A stretch of 64,000 nt of DNA from contig NZ_JAHFUW010000008.1 of assembly GCF_023264855.1 (NCBI RefSeq), forward strand, positions 1 to 64,000, written 5' to 3'. How positions within the stretch are numbered: the first letter of the stretch is position 1; each line of letters begins with the position of its first letter. The notes below the pieces were generated by a model. The model was not told where the DNA came from. It was given only the letters and a program-made list of their open reading frames with translations, and made no database searches. The stretch comes from Herbiconiux sp. (GTDB taxonomy: Bacteria > Actinomycetota > Actinomycetes > Actinomycetales > Microbacteriaceae). This document shows positions 1 to 10,733 of the stretch, in pieces. The position numbers and the translations under genes are program-made.

Positions 1-1482
<1,482 letters not shown>

Positions 1483-1509
1483 CCCTTCGATCGAGACTGA
1501 TACCTCCTT

Positions 1510-4047
1510 ATGACAGACGAAATCACTCCGCCCGCCGGAGACCGCATCGAACAGGTCGATCTCCAGCTGGAGATGCAGCGCTCCTACCTCGACTACGCCA
1601 TGAGCGTGATCGTGGGGCGTGCCCTGCCCGACGTGCGCGACGGCCTGAAGCCCGTGCACCGCCGCGTGATCTACGCGATGTACGACGGCGGATACCGCCC
1701 CGACCGTGCCTTCTCCAAGTCGGCGCGCGTCGTCGGCGAGGTGATGGGCCAGTTCCACCCGCACGGCGACTCCTCCATCTACGACGCGCTGGTGCGGTTG
1801 ATCCAGCCGTGGAACCTGCGGTACCCGCTGGCCCTCGGCCAGGGCAACTTCGGCTCGGCCGGCAACGACGGCGCCGCCGCCGCCCGATACACCGAGACCA
1901 AGATGTCGCAGCTCGCCCTCGAGATGGTGCGCGACATCACCGAGGAGACCGTCGACTTCCAGGACAACTACGACGGCCGCACGCTCGAGCCGGTCGTGCT
2001 GCCCGCGCGGTTCCCGAATCTGCTGGTGAACGGATCCGTCGGTATCGCCGTCGGCATGGCCACGAACATCCCTCCGCACAACCTGCGGGAGGTGGCATCC
2101 GGAGCCGTCTGGTACCTCGAGAACCCCGAGGCCAGCCGTGAAGAGCTGCTCGAGGCGCTGATGCAGCGCATCAAGGGCCCCGACTTCCCCACCGGGGCGC
2201 AGATCCTGGGCGTCAAGGGCATTCAGGATGCGTACCGCACCGGGCGCGGATCGATCACCATGCGCGCGGTCGTCAACGTCGAAGAGCTGCAGGGCCGCAC
2301 CTGCCTGGTCGTGACCGAGCTGCCCTACCAGGTCAACCCCGACAACCTGGCCGTGAAGATCGCCGAGCTGGTGAAAGACGGCAAGCTCGCCGGTATCGCC
2401 GACATCCGCGACGAGACCTCGGGCCGCACCGGCCAGCGCCTGGTGATCGTGCTGAAGCGCGACGCCGTGGCCAAGGTGGTGCTGAACAACCTCTACAAGC
2501 ACACGCAGCTGCAAGACAACTTCGGCGCCAACATGCTGGCGATCGTCGACGGCATCCCGCGCACCCTCCCGCTGGACGGCTTCATCACCGAGTGGGTGGC
2601 GCACCAGATCCAGGTGATCGTGCGCCGCACCCAGTACCGCCTGCGCGAGGCCGAGGCCCGCATGCACATCCTGCGCGGATACCTGGCGGCGCTCGACGCG
2701 CTCGACGCGGTGATCGCCCTCATCCGGCGCTCGCCCACCGTCGAGGAGGCCCGCGACGGCCTGATCGACCTGCTCTCGATCGACGAGCTGCAGGCCCGCG
2801 CCATCCTGGAACTCCAGTTGCGCCGACTGGCCGCGCTGGAGCGCCAGAAGATCCAGGACGAGGCCACCGAGCTGCAGACCCGGATCGACGAGTACAACGT
2901 CATCCTGGGCTCGCCGTCGCGTCAGCGCGAGATCATCACCGAAGAGCTCACCGAGATCGTCGACAAGTTCGGCGACGACCGGCGCACCGAGATCATGTTC
3001 GGCTTCGACGGCGACATGAACATCGAAGACCTCATCCCCGAAGAGGAGATGGTGGTCACGGTCACCCGTGGCGGCTACGTCAAGCGCACGCGCAGCGACA
3101 ACTACCGCAGCCAGCACCGCGGCGGCAAGGGCGTCAAGGGCGCCCAGCTGCGGGCCGACGACGTGGTGGAGCACTTCTTCGTCACCACCACGCACCACTG
3201 GCTGCTGTTCTTCACCAACCGGGGTCGCGTGTACCGCGCCAAGGCCTACGAACTGCAGGAGGCCGGCCGCGACGCGAAGGGCCAGCACGTGGCGAACCTG
3301 CTGGCGCTCGCGCCGGAGGAGCAGATCACGCAGATCCTCGACATCCGCGACTACCAGGCGGCGCAGTTCCTGGTGCTCGCGACGCGGGGCGGCCTGCTGA
3401 AGAAGACGGCGCTGACCGAGTACGACACGAACCGCTCGGGCGGCATCATCGCCATCAACCTGCGCGAAGACGACGAGCTCGTCTCGGCGCTGCTGGTGGA
3501 TGAGGACTCCGACCTGCTGCTGGTGTCGAAGAAGGGCATGTCGATCCGCTTCACGGCGACGGATGAGGCGCTGCGGCCGATGGGCCGCGCCACCTCCGGT
3601 GTCATCGGCATGAAGTTCCGCGGCGACGACGCGCTGCAGGGCGCCTCGGTGGTCTCCGACGAGGGCTACGTGTTCATCGTCACCGAGGGCGGCTACGCCA
3701 AGCGCACCTCGGTGGAGGAATACCGGGTGCAGGGCCGTGGCGGCCTCGGCATCAAGGTGGCCAAGCTGCAGGATGCGCGCGGCGACCTGATCGGCTCGCT
3801 GATCGTCGGCGAGGACGACGAGGTCCTTGTGGTCCTTGCCAGCGGCAAGGTGGTACGCTCTGCCGTGGCCGAGGTACCGGCTAAAGGACGCGACACGATG
3901 GGCGTGGTCTTCGCTCGCTTCGCGGACGAGGATCGCATCATCGCGGTGGCCAAGAACACGGAACGCAACCTGGATTCCGAGGATGCGGAGCCGCTCGACC
4001 CCGAAGCCCCTGCGGCTCCTGGAGAGGACGTAACGACGGATGAGTAA
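1510..4047 (+). CDS. gyrA: DNA gyrase subunit A
   Basis: 845 aa, full length for actinobacterial GyrA. It carries the breakage-reunion domain; the catalytic tyrosine is Tyr127 in the AARYTE motif and forms the covalent DNA link. The quinolone-binding segment reads [10 protein letters not shown], with Ser88 and Asp92 at the positions equivalent to E. coli Ser83 and Asp87, so no classical resistance substitution is seen. The C-terminal beta-pinwheel holds a GyrA-box variant, QHRGGKG, near residue 535. The start is ATG 1510. It has no Shine-Dalgarno; the bases just before it are ACCTCCTT, the anti-Shine-Dalgarno sequence itself, so translation may depend on coupling to gyrB. The last 8 bases overlap the next gene. 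Confidence 0.98.
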   Translation: MTDEITPPAGDRIEQVDLQLEMQRSYLDYAMSVIVGRALPDVRDGLKPVHRRVIYAMYDGGYRPDRAFSKSARVVGEVMGQFHPHGDSSIYDALVRLIQPWNLRYPLALGQGNFGSAGNDGAAAARYTETKMSQLALEMVRDITEETVDFQDNYDGRTLEPVVLPARFPNLLVNGSVGIAVGMATNIPPHNLREVASGAVWYLENPEASREELLEALMQRIKGPDFPTGAQILGVKGIQDAYRTGRGSITMRAVVNVEELQGRTCLVVTELPYQVNPDNLAVKIAELVKDGKLAGIADIRDETSGRTGQRLVIVLKRDAVAKVVLNNLYKHTQLQDNFGANMLAIVDGIPRTLPLDGFITEWVAHQIQVIVRRTQYRLREAEARMHILRGYLAALDALDAVIALIRRSPTVEEARDGLIDLLSIDELQARAILELQLRRLAALERQKIQDEATELQTRIDEYNVILGSPSRQREIITEELTEIVDKFGDDRRTEIMFGFDGDMNIEDLIPEEEMVVTVTRGGYVKRTRSDNYRSQHRGGKGVKGAQLRADDVVEHFFVTTTHHWLLFFTNRGRVYRAKAYELQEAGRDAKGQHVANLLALAPEEQITQILDIRDYQAAQFLVLATRGGLLKKTALTEYDTNRSGGIIAINLREDDELVSALLVDEDSDLLLVSKKGMSIRFTATDEALRPMGRATSGVIGMKFRGDDALQGASVVSDEGYVFIVTEGGYAKRTSVEEYRVQGRGGLGIKVAKLQDARGDLIGSLIVGEDDEVLVVLASGKVVRSAVAEVPAKGRDTMGVVFARFADEDRIIAVAKNTERNLDSEDAEPLDPEAPAAPGEDVTTDE

Positions 4048-4447
4048 CCTCGGCGACAAATTCGCGAAGAAGACGGCGCGGGTCGCCACCACCAAGCAGG
4101 TTCGGCTGAAGCTGGTCTACATCGACTTCTGGTCGGTGCTGAAGATCTCCTTCCTCTTGGCGATCATCCTGGGCATCGTGACCGTGGTCGCCTCGTTCCT
4201 GGTGTGGTCGGTGCTCAACCAGACGGGCGTGTTCGACTCCGTCAACACGCTGCTGCAAGACATCGCGGGTGCCGGCAACTTCGACCTGTTCGACTTCGCC
4301 TCGCTGCCCCAGGTGATGGGCTTCTCCGTCGTCGTCGCCGTGCTGAACGTGATCGTGATCACGGCGCTCGGCGCGATCTGGGCGGCGCTGTACAACCTCG
4401 CGGTGCGGATCACGGGCGGCGTCATGCTGGGGTTCACCAACAAGTAG
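4040..4447 (+). CDS. DUF3566 membrane protein
   Basis: 135 aa. After a basic cytoplasmic N-terminus (about 35 residues) there are two long hydrophobic segments, about residues 37-56 and 92-117, so a two-pass membrane protein is predicted. It matches the DUF3566 family, which in Actinobacteria is almost always encoded directly after gyrA; its function is unknown. The ATG overlaps the end of gyrA by 8 bases, so it is translationally coupled to gyrase. Family assignment rests on position and topology and is strong; no biochemical role can be inferred from the sequence. Confidence 0.9.
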   Translation: MSNLGDKFAKKTARVATTKQVRLKLVYIDFWSVLKISFLLAIILGIVTVVASFLVWSVLNQTGVFDSVNTLLQDIAGAGNFDLFDFASLPQVMGFSVVVAVLNVIVITALGAIWAALYNLAVRITGGVMLGFTNK

Positions 4448-4515
4448 ACCGTATTCCGCTGGCCGATTTAGTGATCGGGGCTTCCGTAGGATAGTCTCGT
4501 CTCTGGTCAAAAAAC

Positions 4516-4589
4516 GGGGCTATAGCTCAGGCGGTTAGAGCGCTTCGCTGATAACGAAGAGGTCCAAGGTTCAAGTCCTTGTAGCCCCA
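4516..4589 (+). tRNA. tRNA-Ile (anticodon GAT)
   Basis: A 74-base cloverleaf. The acceptor arms GGGGCTA and TAGCCCC pair fully and discriminator A follows. The anticodon loop CTGATAA reads GAT, and the T arm contains GGTTCAAGTCC. The 3' CCA is not encoded. A possible weak promoter (TAGGAT at 4487-4492) lies just upstream. Isoleucine and alanine tRNAs after gyrA are conserved in Actinobacteria. Confidence 0.97.
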
Positions 4590-4648
4590 CGAGAGATCCA
4601 CAAGAAATCTCCGGGAGATCGGTGCGGTTCGTCCGCAAGATCTCTTGG

Positions 4649-4721
4649 GGGGCCTTAGCTCAGTTGGTAGAGCGCCTGCTTTGCAAGCAGGATGTCGGGA
4701 GTTCGATTCTCCCAGGCTCCA
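4649..4721 (+). tRNA. tRNA-Ala (anticodon TGC)
   Basis: A 73-base cloverleaf, 59 bases after tRNA-Ile and probably cotranscribed with it. Acceptor arms GGGGCCT and AGGCTCC pair with one G-T wobble and discriminator A follows. The anticodon loop TTTGCAA reads TGC, and the T arm contains AGTTCGATTCT. The 3' CCA is not encoded. Confidence 0.97.
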
Positions 4722-4731
4722 CTGGCCACGG

Positions 4732-4759
4732 GAATGGGACGCGTACACGCGTCCCATTC
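4732..4759 (+). terminator. Hairpin terminator after the tRNA pair
   Basis: Perfect 12-bp inverted repeat (GAATGGGACGCG and its complement) around a 4-base TACA loop, 10 bases after tRNA-Ala. No T-tract follows, which is common for high-GC actinobacterial terminators. It separates the tRNAs from the cutinase-like gene. Confidence 0.7.
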
Positions 4760-4830
4760 GTCGTTGGTGGCAGCACTTTCGGGGTCGCATCGGCGCGGTC
4801 CCGGTGGATGGTCGGGGGGCCGCAGTGGGG

Positions 4831-7800
4831 ATGTACAGACGAATCATTTCAGCGGTCGCCGTCGTGAGCGTGCTCGTGGCGGGCGGAATGCTCGTGCCGG
4901 GGGTTGCGGCGGCGGCGCCCGGGGCGGCGGTCGTGGCATCCGTCGACGTGACGCCGACCGATGCGCTGCGCGAGCCGTGCGCCGACGTGCTGGTGGTGGG
5001 GGTGCGCGGATCGGGGGAGAGCTCGGGATACGGTCCCACCGTGCAGAACGCGGTGCAGCAGGTCGCCGACTCCATCGGCGATCAGCGGGTGACGCGGTTC
5101 AGCACGGTGGAGTATCCATCCGAGGCCGTGTGGAAGGCGTTCACGAACGCCCTCTCGCAAGCACTGCCTACCCCGGGCCCGTGGACCTTCTTCGACGGCG
5201 TGCAGGAGGGTGTCGAGCAGCTCACCGCGATCCTGTCCGACTCCGAAGCGCGTTGCCCGATGGAGAAGTGGGTCGTGATCGGCTACTCGCAGGGCGCCCT
5301 CGCCGCTCACCGAGCGCTCGCCTACGGCTTCTCCCAAGACGTCGACCGCTTCGCCGGGGTGATGCTGATCGCCAACCCGGCCCGCGGCACCACGAACATC
5401 CCGAGCAGCGGATCGGCCGAGCCCGGGCGCGGCGTCAGCACCATGCTCGACCTCTATTCGCCGCCCTATCCGTCCGAGCTCGAACCCGTCACGATCAGCT
5501 ACTGCGACGACCTCGACCTCGTCTGCGACTATTCGAATTGGGTCGAGCAGATGGCCGAATTCGATACCACGCTGGTCTGGGAGGCGATAGGCATCCACGG
5601 AGAGTCCTACAAACACGCCTCGCTGGTCACCCCCGAATCCGATTCCATCCTGCGCGCCCTGGCGAACACCCCGACGCTGCCGACGACGTTCACGAAGGTG
5701 TCCTGCCAGCCGTCGGCCCCGGTATCCGGCGCCGTGCAGAATCACTTCCCGGCCGCCGGTGACGACCCGATCGGCGCGTGGTCGGTCACGCCCGGCATGA
5801 AGGTGGGCCGGGCCACCACCACCGAGCTCGGGTTCACGCTCGGGGGCGGTGCCGACTTCGTGCTGGGCCAGGACGGCGGGTACGTGGCATCCCTTCCCGC
5901 AGGGGAATACGTCATCCCGCTCACCTTCCGCTGGCGCGCGGTGGACGGCGCCGGAGTGGCCGGTTCGCGGCCGGGCAAGCCGGCCACCCTGTACCTCACC
6001 GTGCGCGACTACGTCTGCGGCAGCCTCGCCGGCCACCTGGCCGTGGAGGGCTGGAACCCCGATCCGGTCTCCGGCGTCGCCGTGACGGCCTACCGTGCGG
6101 ATACCGACGAGGTGGTCGCGAGCAGCACGAGCGACGGTTCGGGCGACTGGTTCCTGCTGGGTCTGCGCGAGGGCGCCTACGACGTGCGCTTCTCCGACGG
6201 CGACGGCGGATACTGGGATCAGTACTACACCGGCTCGGCGCCCCGCGAGGACAGCCGCTACTACCCGACCGCCGTCGAGGTACCCGGCACCGGGGACACG
6301 GTCGCCCTGGACCAGACCCTCACCCACGCCGGTGTCCTGAGCCTGCACCTCCGGTCACAGAAAGACGGGTCCCGCGTCACCGGGTTCCATGCCTCGCTCT
6401 ACGGCGCGAGCGAATCGACCCTGAGCGACGAGTGGGGAACCCTCGTCATCCCCGAAGTCTTCCCTTCGGACTCGCACTGCGTCTGGATCGCCAGCTGGGA
6501 CGACGCATCCCCTTACGTCGCCTGGGCCGGACAGATCTTCCGCAATGACACCTGGATCTCGATGCGTACCGAGGCCACCATCTCGGGCCGGGTGGTGGAT
6601 GCCGCGGGGCGGCCGGTCGCGGGAGCGACGGTGCACGCGGACCGGCAGTCGTACGACAACGACGGAGGCTCGGGCAACTGCTACCGGGGCTTTCGCGATC
6701 ACGATTCGCAGGATGCCGTGACGGCCGCCGACGGAACCTACCGCGTCCGGCACCTCTATGGGGGAAAGGCGTTCTCGGTGAGCGCCTCGCTCGAGGGATA
6801 CGAGGTGCGGCGCACGTCGACCGCACCAGTGGATGCGCTGCCCGACGGCGGAGCCGCCGGCGGAGTGGACTTCGTGGCCGCTCCCGTCGCGCTGGCCACA
6901 CTCACGGCCACCCCGAAGCCCACGGTCTCGGGCACGGCCCGGATGGGGCAGACGCTGACCGCGACGCCGGGAAGCTGGAAGCCGGCTCCCGTGACGCTGG
7001 CCTATCAGTGGCTTCGCGACGGGAGCCCGATCGACACGGCCACCGCATCGAGCTACCGGCTCACGGCGGAGGACCGAGGTCACCGCGTCGCCGTCTCGGT
7101 GACCGGATCCAAGGCCGGCTACGCATCCGTCACCACCACCTCCGCGCTGTCGGCCGTGGTCGACGCCGCGGAGGAATCGCCCGACGTCGACCGGGTATCC
7201 GGCGCCGACCGGTTCGAGGCGGCCATCAACGTGTCCCGCGCCGCGTACCCGGGTACGGCACCCGTGGTCTACATCGCCACCGGCACGAACTACCCGGACG
7301 CGCTCTCGGCGGGCCCCGCCGCCGTTCACGAGGGTGGGCCGCTGCTGCTCACGGCAGGTGCGACGCTCGACCCCCGGCTGAAGGCCGAGCTGAAGCGGCT
7401 CTCGCCCGCGAAGATCGTGCTGGTGGGCGGAACGGCATCCATTCCGCCGGCGATCCTCACGGCTCTGAAGACGCTGCAGCCGAATACCGTGCGCATCGCG
7501 GGCGCCGACCGTTACGAGGTCTCGCGCGCGCTGGCCGACCGGGTATTCGGCACAGGAGGTGTCTCGCGCGTGCTGGTGGCCACGGGCGCCAATTTTCCGG
7601 ACGCGTTGAGCGCCGGATCGGCGGCCGGAGCGGCGAGCGGGCCGGTGGTTCTCGTGAACGGGGGAGCGGGCGTGCTCGACGACGACACGCGGGACCTGCT
7701 GAAACGGCTCGACCCCGATCAGATCGTGATCGCGGGAGGCCCGGCCTCGGTGTCGCCAGGAGTGGCGAAGGCGCTCGCGACGCTCGCGCCCACGGTGCGA

Positions 7801-8079
7801 CGAGGGGGTGCCGACCGGTTCGAGGCGAGTGCCGCCATCAATCTGCTCGCCTTCCCCGCGGCGGACCGGGCCTTCCTGGCCACCGGACTCAAGTTCCCCG
7901 ACGCGCTGGCCGGCACCGCGTGGGCCGGCCACGAGCGGGCACCGCTGTACGTGGTGACCGACCGCTGCGTGCCGCAGGTCACCCTCGCCGCCCTGAAGAC
8001 GCAGGGCGTGAAGAAGGTGACGCTGATCGGAGGCGAGGCCTCCCTCGATGCCGACGTCGCCGCCCTGAGGGGCTGCTGA
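4831..8079 (+). CDS. Secreted cutinase-like protein with CWB2 repeats
   Basis: 1082 aa. The start is ATG 4831, directly before a clear signal peptide (basic MYRR, hydrophobic core, cleavage near AAAAP). An in-frame GTG two codons upstream is also possible. Residues about 45-270 look like a cutinase/alpha-beta hydrolase: GYSQG with nucleophile Ser153, the YCDDLDLVC segment that carries the catalytic Asp, and a His near residue 256. Next come two carboxypeptidase-regulatory/CnaB-like beta domains (about 397-490 and 582-670) and an Ig-like domain with TVSG, GSW and YQW motifs (about 690-780). Three cell-wall-binding repeat 2 modules, each with a GADRFEA/GADRYE motif, follow at about 786-1082. 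Such proteins hydrolyse esters or lipids while held on the wall. Substrate is unknown. Confidence 0.9.
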   Translation: MYRRIISAVAVVSVLVAGGMLVPGVAAAAPGAAVVASVDVTPTDALREPCADVLVVGVRGSGESSGYGPTVQNAVQQVADSIGDQRVTRFSTVEYPSEAVWKAFTNALSQALPTPGPWTFFDGVQEGVEQLTAILSDSEARCPMEKWVVIGYSQGALAAHRALAYGFSQDVDRFAGVMLIANPARGTTNIPSSGSAEPGRGVSTMLDLYSPPYPSELEPVTISYCDDLDLVCDYSNWVEQMAEFDTTLVWEAIGIHGESYKHASLVTPESDSILRALANTPTLPTTFTKVSCQPSAPVSGAVQNHFPAAGDDPIGAWSVTPGMKVGRATTTELGFTLGGGADFVLGQDGGYVASLPAGEYVIPLTFRWRAVDGAGVAGSRPGKPATLYLTVRDYVCGSLAGHLAVEGWNPDPVSGVAVTAYRADTDEVVASSTSDGSGDWFLLGLREGAYDVRFSDGDGGYWDQYYTGSAPREDSRYYPTAVEVPGTGDTVALDQTLTHAGVLSLHLRSQKDGSRVTGFHASLYGASESTLSDEWGTLVIPEVFPSDSHCVWIASWDDASPYVAWAGQIFRNDTWISMRTEATISGRVVDAAGRPVAGATVHADRQSYDNDGGSGNCYRGFRDHDSQDAVTAADGTYRVRHLYGGKAFSVSASLEGYEVRRTSTAPVDALPDGGAAGGVDFVAAPVALATLTATPKPTVSGTARMGQTLTATPGSWKPAPVTLAYQWLRDGSPIDTATASSYRLTAEDRGHRVAVSVTGSKAGYASVTTTSALSAVVDAAEESPDVDRVSGADRFEAAINVSRAAYPGTAPVVYIATGTNYPDALSAGPAAVHEGGPLLLTAGATLDPRLKAELKRLSPAKIVLVGGTASIPPAILTALKTLQPNTVRIAGADRYEVSRALADRVFGTGGVSRVLVATGANFPDALSAGSAAGAASGPVVLVNGGAGVLDDDTRDLLKRLDPDQIVIAGGPASVSPGVAKALATLAPTVRRGGADRFEASAAINLLAFPAADRAFLATGLKFPDALAGTAWAGHERAPLYVVTDRCVPQVTLAALKTQGVKKVTLIGGEASLDADVAALRGC

Positions 8080-8124
8080 CTCCTCATCGCCCAGTCCTCG
8101 GGCGCGATGATGAGGCAGGGGAAC

Positions 8125-8161
8125 GACGAAGGCCCCGCACCAACCGTGCGGGGCCTTCGTC
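8125..8161. terminator. Bidirectional terminator between convergent genes
   Basis: Perfect 16-bp inverted repeat, GACGAAGGCCCCGCAC and its complement, with a 5-base loop. It lies between the stops of two convergent genes (8079 and 8177), so it can serve both directions. Confidence 0.85.
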
Positions 8162-8176
8162 GTATCCGGTGAGAGC

Positions 8177-8728
8177 TCAGCCCTCGGGGTCGGTCTCGGG
8201 CTCCGGGTCTTCGTCGGCGATCCAGAGCTCGTCGTCGGCCCGGAAGGTCTGCCAGATGGCATAACCGAGGCCGACGGCGGTGACGACACCGAGGCTGACC
8301 GCGAAGACGAGGCCGACCTTCGAGCCGGCCGACTTCGGAGCGGCCTTCTGCAGCGACTTGGAGGCCTTGGAGACCTGCTTGCCGGCCTGCTGCACGAACT
8401 CCGGGTTCTTGGAGGACTGCAGCACCGCGGCGGCGGAGCCGACGGTACCGGCGATCGCGGGCAGCACGTCGGTGGCGAAGCGGTGCTTGACGGTCTCGCC
8501 GGCCACCTTCACATCCGCGACCTTACGGCTGATGGCCACGGCACCGCTGTCGACAGCGGTCTTCACCCGGGGCTTCACCTCTTCATCGGCCAGGTAGCCG
8601 GCCTGGCGCCCGGCCTCACGCAGAATCGCGTTGGCACGGTCGAGAACGTCCTGCTGGTCGACCCACAGGTCTTCTGCCGTTCCCTTCAGGCGCGTGAGCG
8701 CTTTGCGGCGCTTGCGGGAAAGACTCAT
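8177..8728 (-). CDS. Hypothetical single-pass membrane protein
   Basis: 183 aa. The start is supported by GGAGG six bases upstream of the ATG. The N-terminus is very basic (MSLSRKRRKALTRLKG), the middle is helical with Lys/Ala-rich heptad-like stretches (about residues 15-130), one hydrophobic helix lies at about 138-160, and the tail is acidic (DADEDPEPETDPEG-like composition). A cytoplasmic helical region anchored by a C-terminal helix is predicted. I do not recognise a characterised family. It lies between two hairpin-bounded units, and its 5' end faces the cyclophilin gene. Confidence 0.8.
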   Translation of the reverse strand: MSLSRKRRKALTRLKGTAEDLWVDQQDVLDRANAILREAGRQAGYLADEEVKPRVKTAVDSGAVAISRKVADVKVAGETVKHRFATDVLPAIAGTVGSAAAVLQSSKNPEFVQQAGKQVSKASKSLQKAAPKSAGSKVGLVFAVSLGVVTAVGLGYAIWQTFRADDELWIADEDPEPETDPEG

Positions 8729-8870
8729 AAGAAACCTCCATCGGCGAGAGCACGGTCAGTGTCATCTTGCCACGCAATCCCCGACCGGAGTAGTTCGGAC
8801 CACTGATCATCCGCTTCGCATCGCCTGGAGCTTCACTGGATGCCCGATGCCGGTGTGACACAATTGGCAC

Positions 8871-9410
8871 ATGCCCGCACACACGCACGTCGCTACCCTC
8901 ACCACCAACCACGGCCCGATCGTGGTCAACCTGTACGGTCACCAGGCACCCAAGACCGTCAAGAACTTCGTCGGCCTCGCCACGGGCGAGATCGAGTGGA
9001 CCGACCCGAAGACGGGCCAGCCCACGAACGCCCCGTTGTACGACGGCATCGTGTTCCACCGCATCATCCCCGGCTTCATGATCCAGGGCGGCGACCCGCT
9101 GGGCAACGGCACCGGCGGCCCGGGCTACAAGTTCGACGACGAGATCAACGGCGAGCTCAACTTCAACGAGCCCTACATCCTCGCGATGGCCAACGCCGGC
9201 ATCCAGGGCGGCAAGGGCACCAACGGATCGCAGTTCTTCATCACCGTCGGCAACACCAGCTGGCTGCAAGGCAAGCACACCATCTTCGGCGAGGTGGCGG
9301 ACGACGCCTCCAAGCGCGTCGTAGACAAGCTCGCCGGTGTGGCCACCGACGCCTACGACCGTCCGCTGGACGACGTGGTGCTCGAGAGCGTCACCGTCGA
9401 GGCGGTCTAG
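8871..9410 (+). CDS. ppiA: Cyclophilin-type peptidyl-prolyl isomerase
   Basis: 179 aa, a cytoplasmic cyclophilin that catalyses cis-trans isomerisation of proline peptide bonds. The family core is visible: KTVKNFVGLA, the active-site FHRIIPGFMIQGGD, the NGSQFFITV segment, a tryptophan in SWLQGKHTIFGEV, and a C-terminal ESVTVEAV strand. No signal peptide. A CACAAT hexamer (8859-8864) ends 6 bases before the ATG, so the message may be leaderless. The equivalent gene (ppiA, Rv0009) holds the same place near the origin in Mycobacterium. Confidence 0.95.
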   Translation: MPAHTHVATLTTNHGPIVVNLYGHQAPKTVKNFVGLATGEIEWTDPKTGQPTNAPLYDGIVFHRIIPGFMIQGGDPLGNGTGGPGYKFDDEINGELNFNEPYILAMANAGIQGGKGTNGSQFFITVGNTSWLQGKHTIFGEVADDASKRVVDKLAGVATDAYDRPLDDVVLESVTVEAV

Positions 9411-9468
9411 GTCCGGCTCCGGCCGTTCCCACCGACCCCGTTCTGCATTCCGGCATCCTGACCCGTCG

Positions 9469-10314
9469 ATGAGCAGCGCCTCGGCCAATCCCGACAACTA
9501 CTGCTACCGGCATCCGGGCCGGCAGAGCTACATCCTCTGCCAGCGCTGCGGGCGAACGGTCTGCCCGGAGTGCCAGGTGCAGGCCGCTGTCGGCGTGCAC
9601 TGTGTCGAGTGCGCCGCTCAGGATCGCCGTTCGGCACCGAAGGTGAACCGCGGCCGTCCGGCCTTCCTGCGCAACCTCACCGGCGCGGGCGCACCCGTCG
9701 TGACCTACGCGCTGATCGCGATCTGCGCCGTGGTGTTCCTGCTGCAGTCGATTCCGGGGCTCGGCGTCACGGCGGCGCTGCAGTTCGCACCGGCGTACGT
9801 GCTGCCGGTCGGGGCTCCCTTCGAGCCGTGGCGGATGATCACCTCGGTGTTCACGCACGGATCGATCCTGCACCTGCTGCTGAACATGTACACCCTGTTC
9901 ATCTTCGGCAGCGGACTGGAACGCCTCCTCGGGCGCTGGCGCTACCTGGCGCTGTATCTGATCTCCGGGCTCGGCGGATCGGTCGCCGTCGTGCTCTTCG
10001 CGAGCCCGCTCTCCGCCGTCGTCGGCGCATCCGGAGCCATCTTCGGCCTGATGGGCGCGTTCTTCGTGATCAACCGGCACCTGGGCGGCAGCAGCATCCA
10101 GCTCGTGGTGCTTGTCGGCATCAACCTGGCATACGGGTTCTTCGTTCCCGGTATCTCCTGGCAGGCGCACCTCGGCGGTCTGGCCGTCGGCCTGCTGATC
10201 GCCCTCATCTACGTGCGCACGCGCCCGATCCGGATGAAGACCGCGCAGATCCTGCTGGTGGCGGCTGTCGCCGTGGCCCTGGTGGCCATCACGGTCGTCC
10301 GCGTCCTGGTCTGA
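9469..10314 (+). CDS. Rhomboid intramembrane serine protease with zinc ribbon
   Basis: 281 aa from ATG 9469. Residues about 10-50 form a Cys/His-rich zinc-binding module (CYRH, CQRC, CPEC, VHCVEC) of the B-box type. The rest is a six-helix rhomboid domain: HxxxN in the second helix (HLLLNMYTLFIFG), catalytic Ser188 in GASGAIFG and His234 in QAHLGGLAVG. Rhomboids cleave substrates inside the membrane; this one's substrate is unknown. Fusion of a zinc ribbon to rhomboid is frequent in Actinobacteria. It follows ppiA by 58 bases and converges with crgA. Confidence 0.93.
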   Translation: MSSASANPDNYCYRHPGRQSYILCQRCGRTVCPECQVQAAVGVHCVECAAQDRRSAPKVNRGRPAFLRNLTGAGAPVVTYALIAICAVVFLLQSIPGLGVTAALQFAPAYVLPVGAPFEPWRMITSVFTHGSILHLLLNMYTLFIFGSGLERLLGRWRYLALYLISGLGGSVAVVLFASPLSAVVGASGAIFGLMGAFFVINRHLGGSSIQLVVLVGINLAYGFFVPGISWQAHLGGLAVGLLIALIYVRTRPIRMKTAQILLVAAVAVALVAITVVRVLV

Positions 10315-10349
10315 TCAGCCCGCCCGGGAGCGCGGATCCGGGCCGGAGA

Positions 10350-10386
10350 TTCCACAGGGTTATCCACAGCTGTGGACTTATCCACA
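10350..10386. promoter_or_regulatory. Cluster of DnaA-box-like sequences
   Basis: Two perfect TTATCCACA boxes (10360-10368 and 10378-10386) plus a partial ATTCCACAG at 10350-10358. The first box overlaps a perfect 14-bp palindrome, TCCACAGCTGTGGA (10363-10376). TTATCCACA is the classical DnaA box. Both flanking genes converge here, so a promoter role is not expected. A local AT-rich stretch follows directly. DnaA binding is inferred from sequence only. Confidence 0.65.
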
Positions 10387-10400
10387 AGGTTATTAACATT

Positions 10401-10430
10401 GGGGATAATTACAGCCGTGTAATTCTCCCC
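10401..10430. terminator. Imperfect hairpin between convergent genes
   Basis: Thirteen-base arms with one mismatch, GGGGATAATTACA and TGTAATTCTCCCC, around a GCCG loop. The inner 7-bp AATTACA repeat is perfect. It lies just 15 bases downstream of the DnaA-box cluster and between the ends of the rhomboid gene and crgA. It may terminate both genes, or be a protein-binding site, since its AT-rich core is unusual for a terminator in this genome. Confidence 0.5.
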
Positions 10431-10456
10431 AGGCTGGGCAGCGGCGAAAGAGCGCC

Positions 10457-10726
10457 TCAGCGCCAGCGCGTGGTCATGATGAAGCCGATGAAGGCGATCC
10501 CGAAGCCGATCAGGATGTTCCAGCTACCCAGGTCGGGAATGGGGAAAAGGCCCTGTGACACGTAGAACACGATGATCCAGAGCAGGCCCACGATCATGAA
10601 GCCGAACATCACCGGCTTGAACCACACCGGGTTCGGGTTGTTCGCGGAGGACTCGTCGCTCGATGCGCGCTGGACATCGCGGCTTCGGCGGGCGACGTCC
10701 TTCGTGGATGCTTTGTCTCGGGCCAT
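10457..10726 (-). CDS. crgA: Cell division protein CrgA
   Basis: 89 aa. A soluble basic N-terminus (about 33 residues) is followed by NPVWFKPVMFGFMIVG, the family hallmark, and two transmembrane helices (about 36-58 and 68-86), ending in TTRWR. CrgA is a small divisome protein that in Mycobacterium and Streptomyces binds FtsZ, FtsQ and PBPs and helps place the septum. Its position near pknB/pbpA/rodA is conserved. A TAGAAT hexamer ends 7 bases before the ATG and no Shine-Dalgarno is seen, which suggests leaderless translation. Confidence 0.95.
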   Translation of the reverse strand: MARDKASTKDVARRSRDVQRASSDESSANNPNPVWFKPVMFGFMIVGLLWIIVFYVSQGLFPIPDLGSWNILIGFGIAFIGFIMTTRWR

Positions 10727-10733
10727 GCCGATG

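Noticed and set aside
1756-1788. Fluoroquinolone-resistance change in gyrA
   Set aside because: The segment is [10 protein letters not shown] with Ser88 and Asp92 intact, so no common resistance substitution is present.
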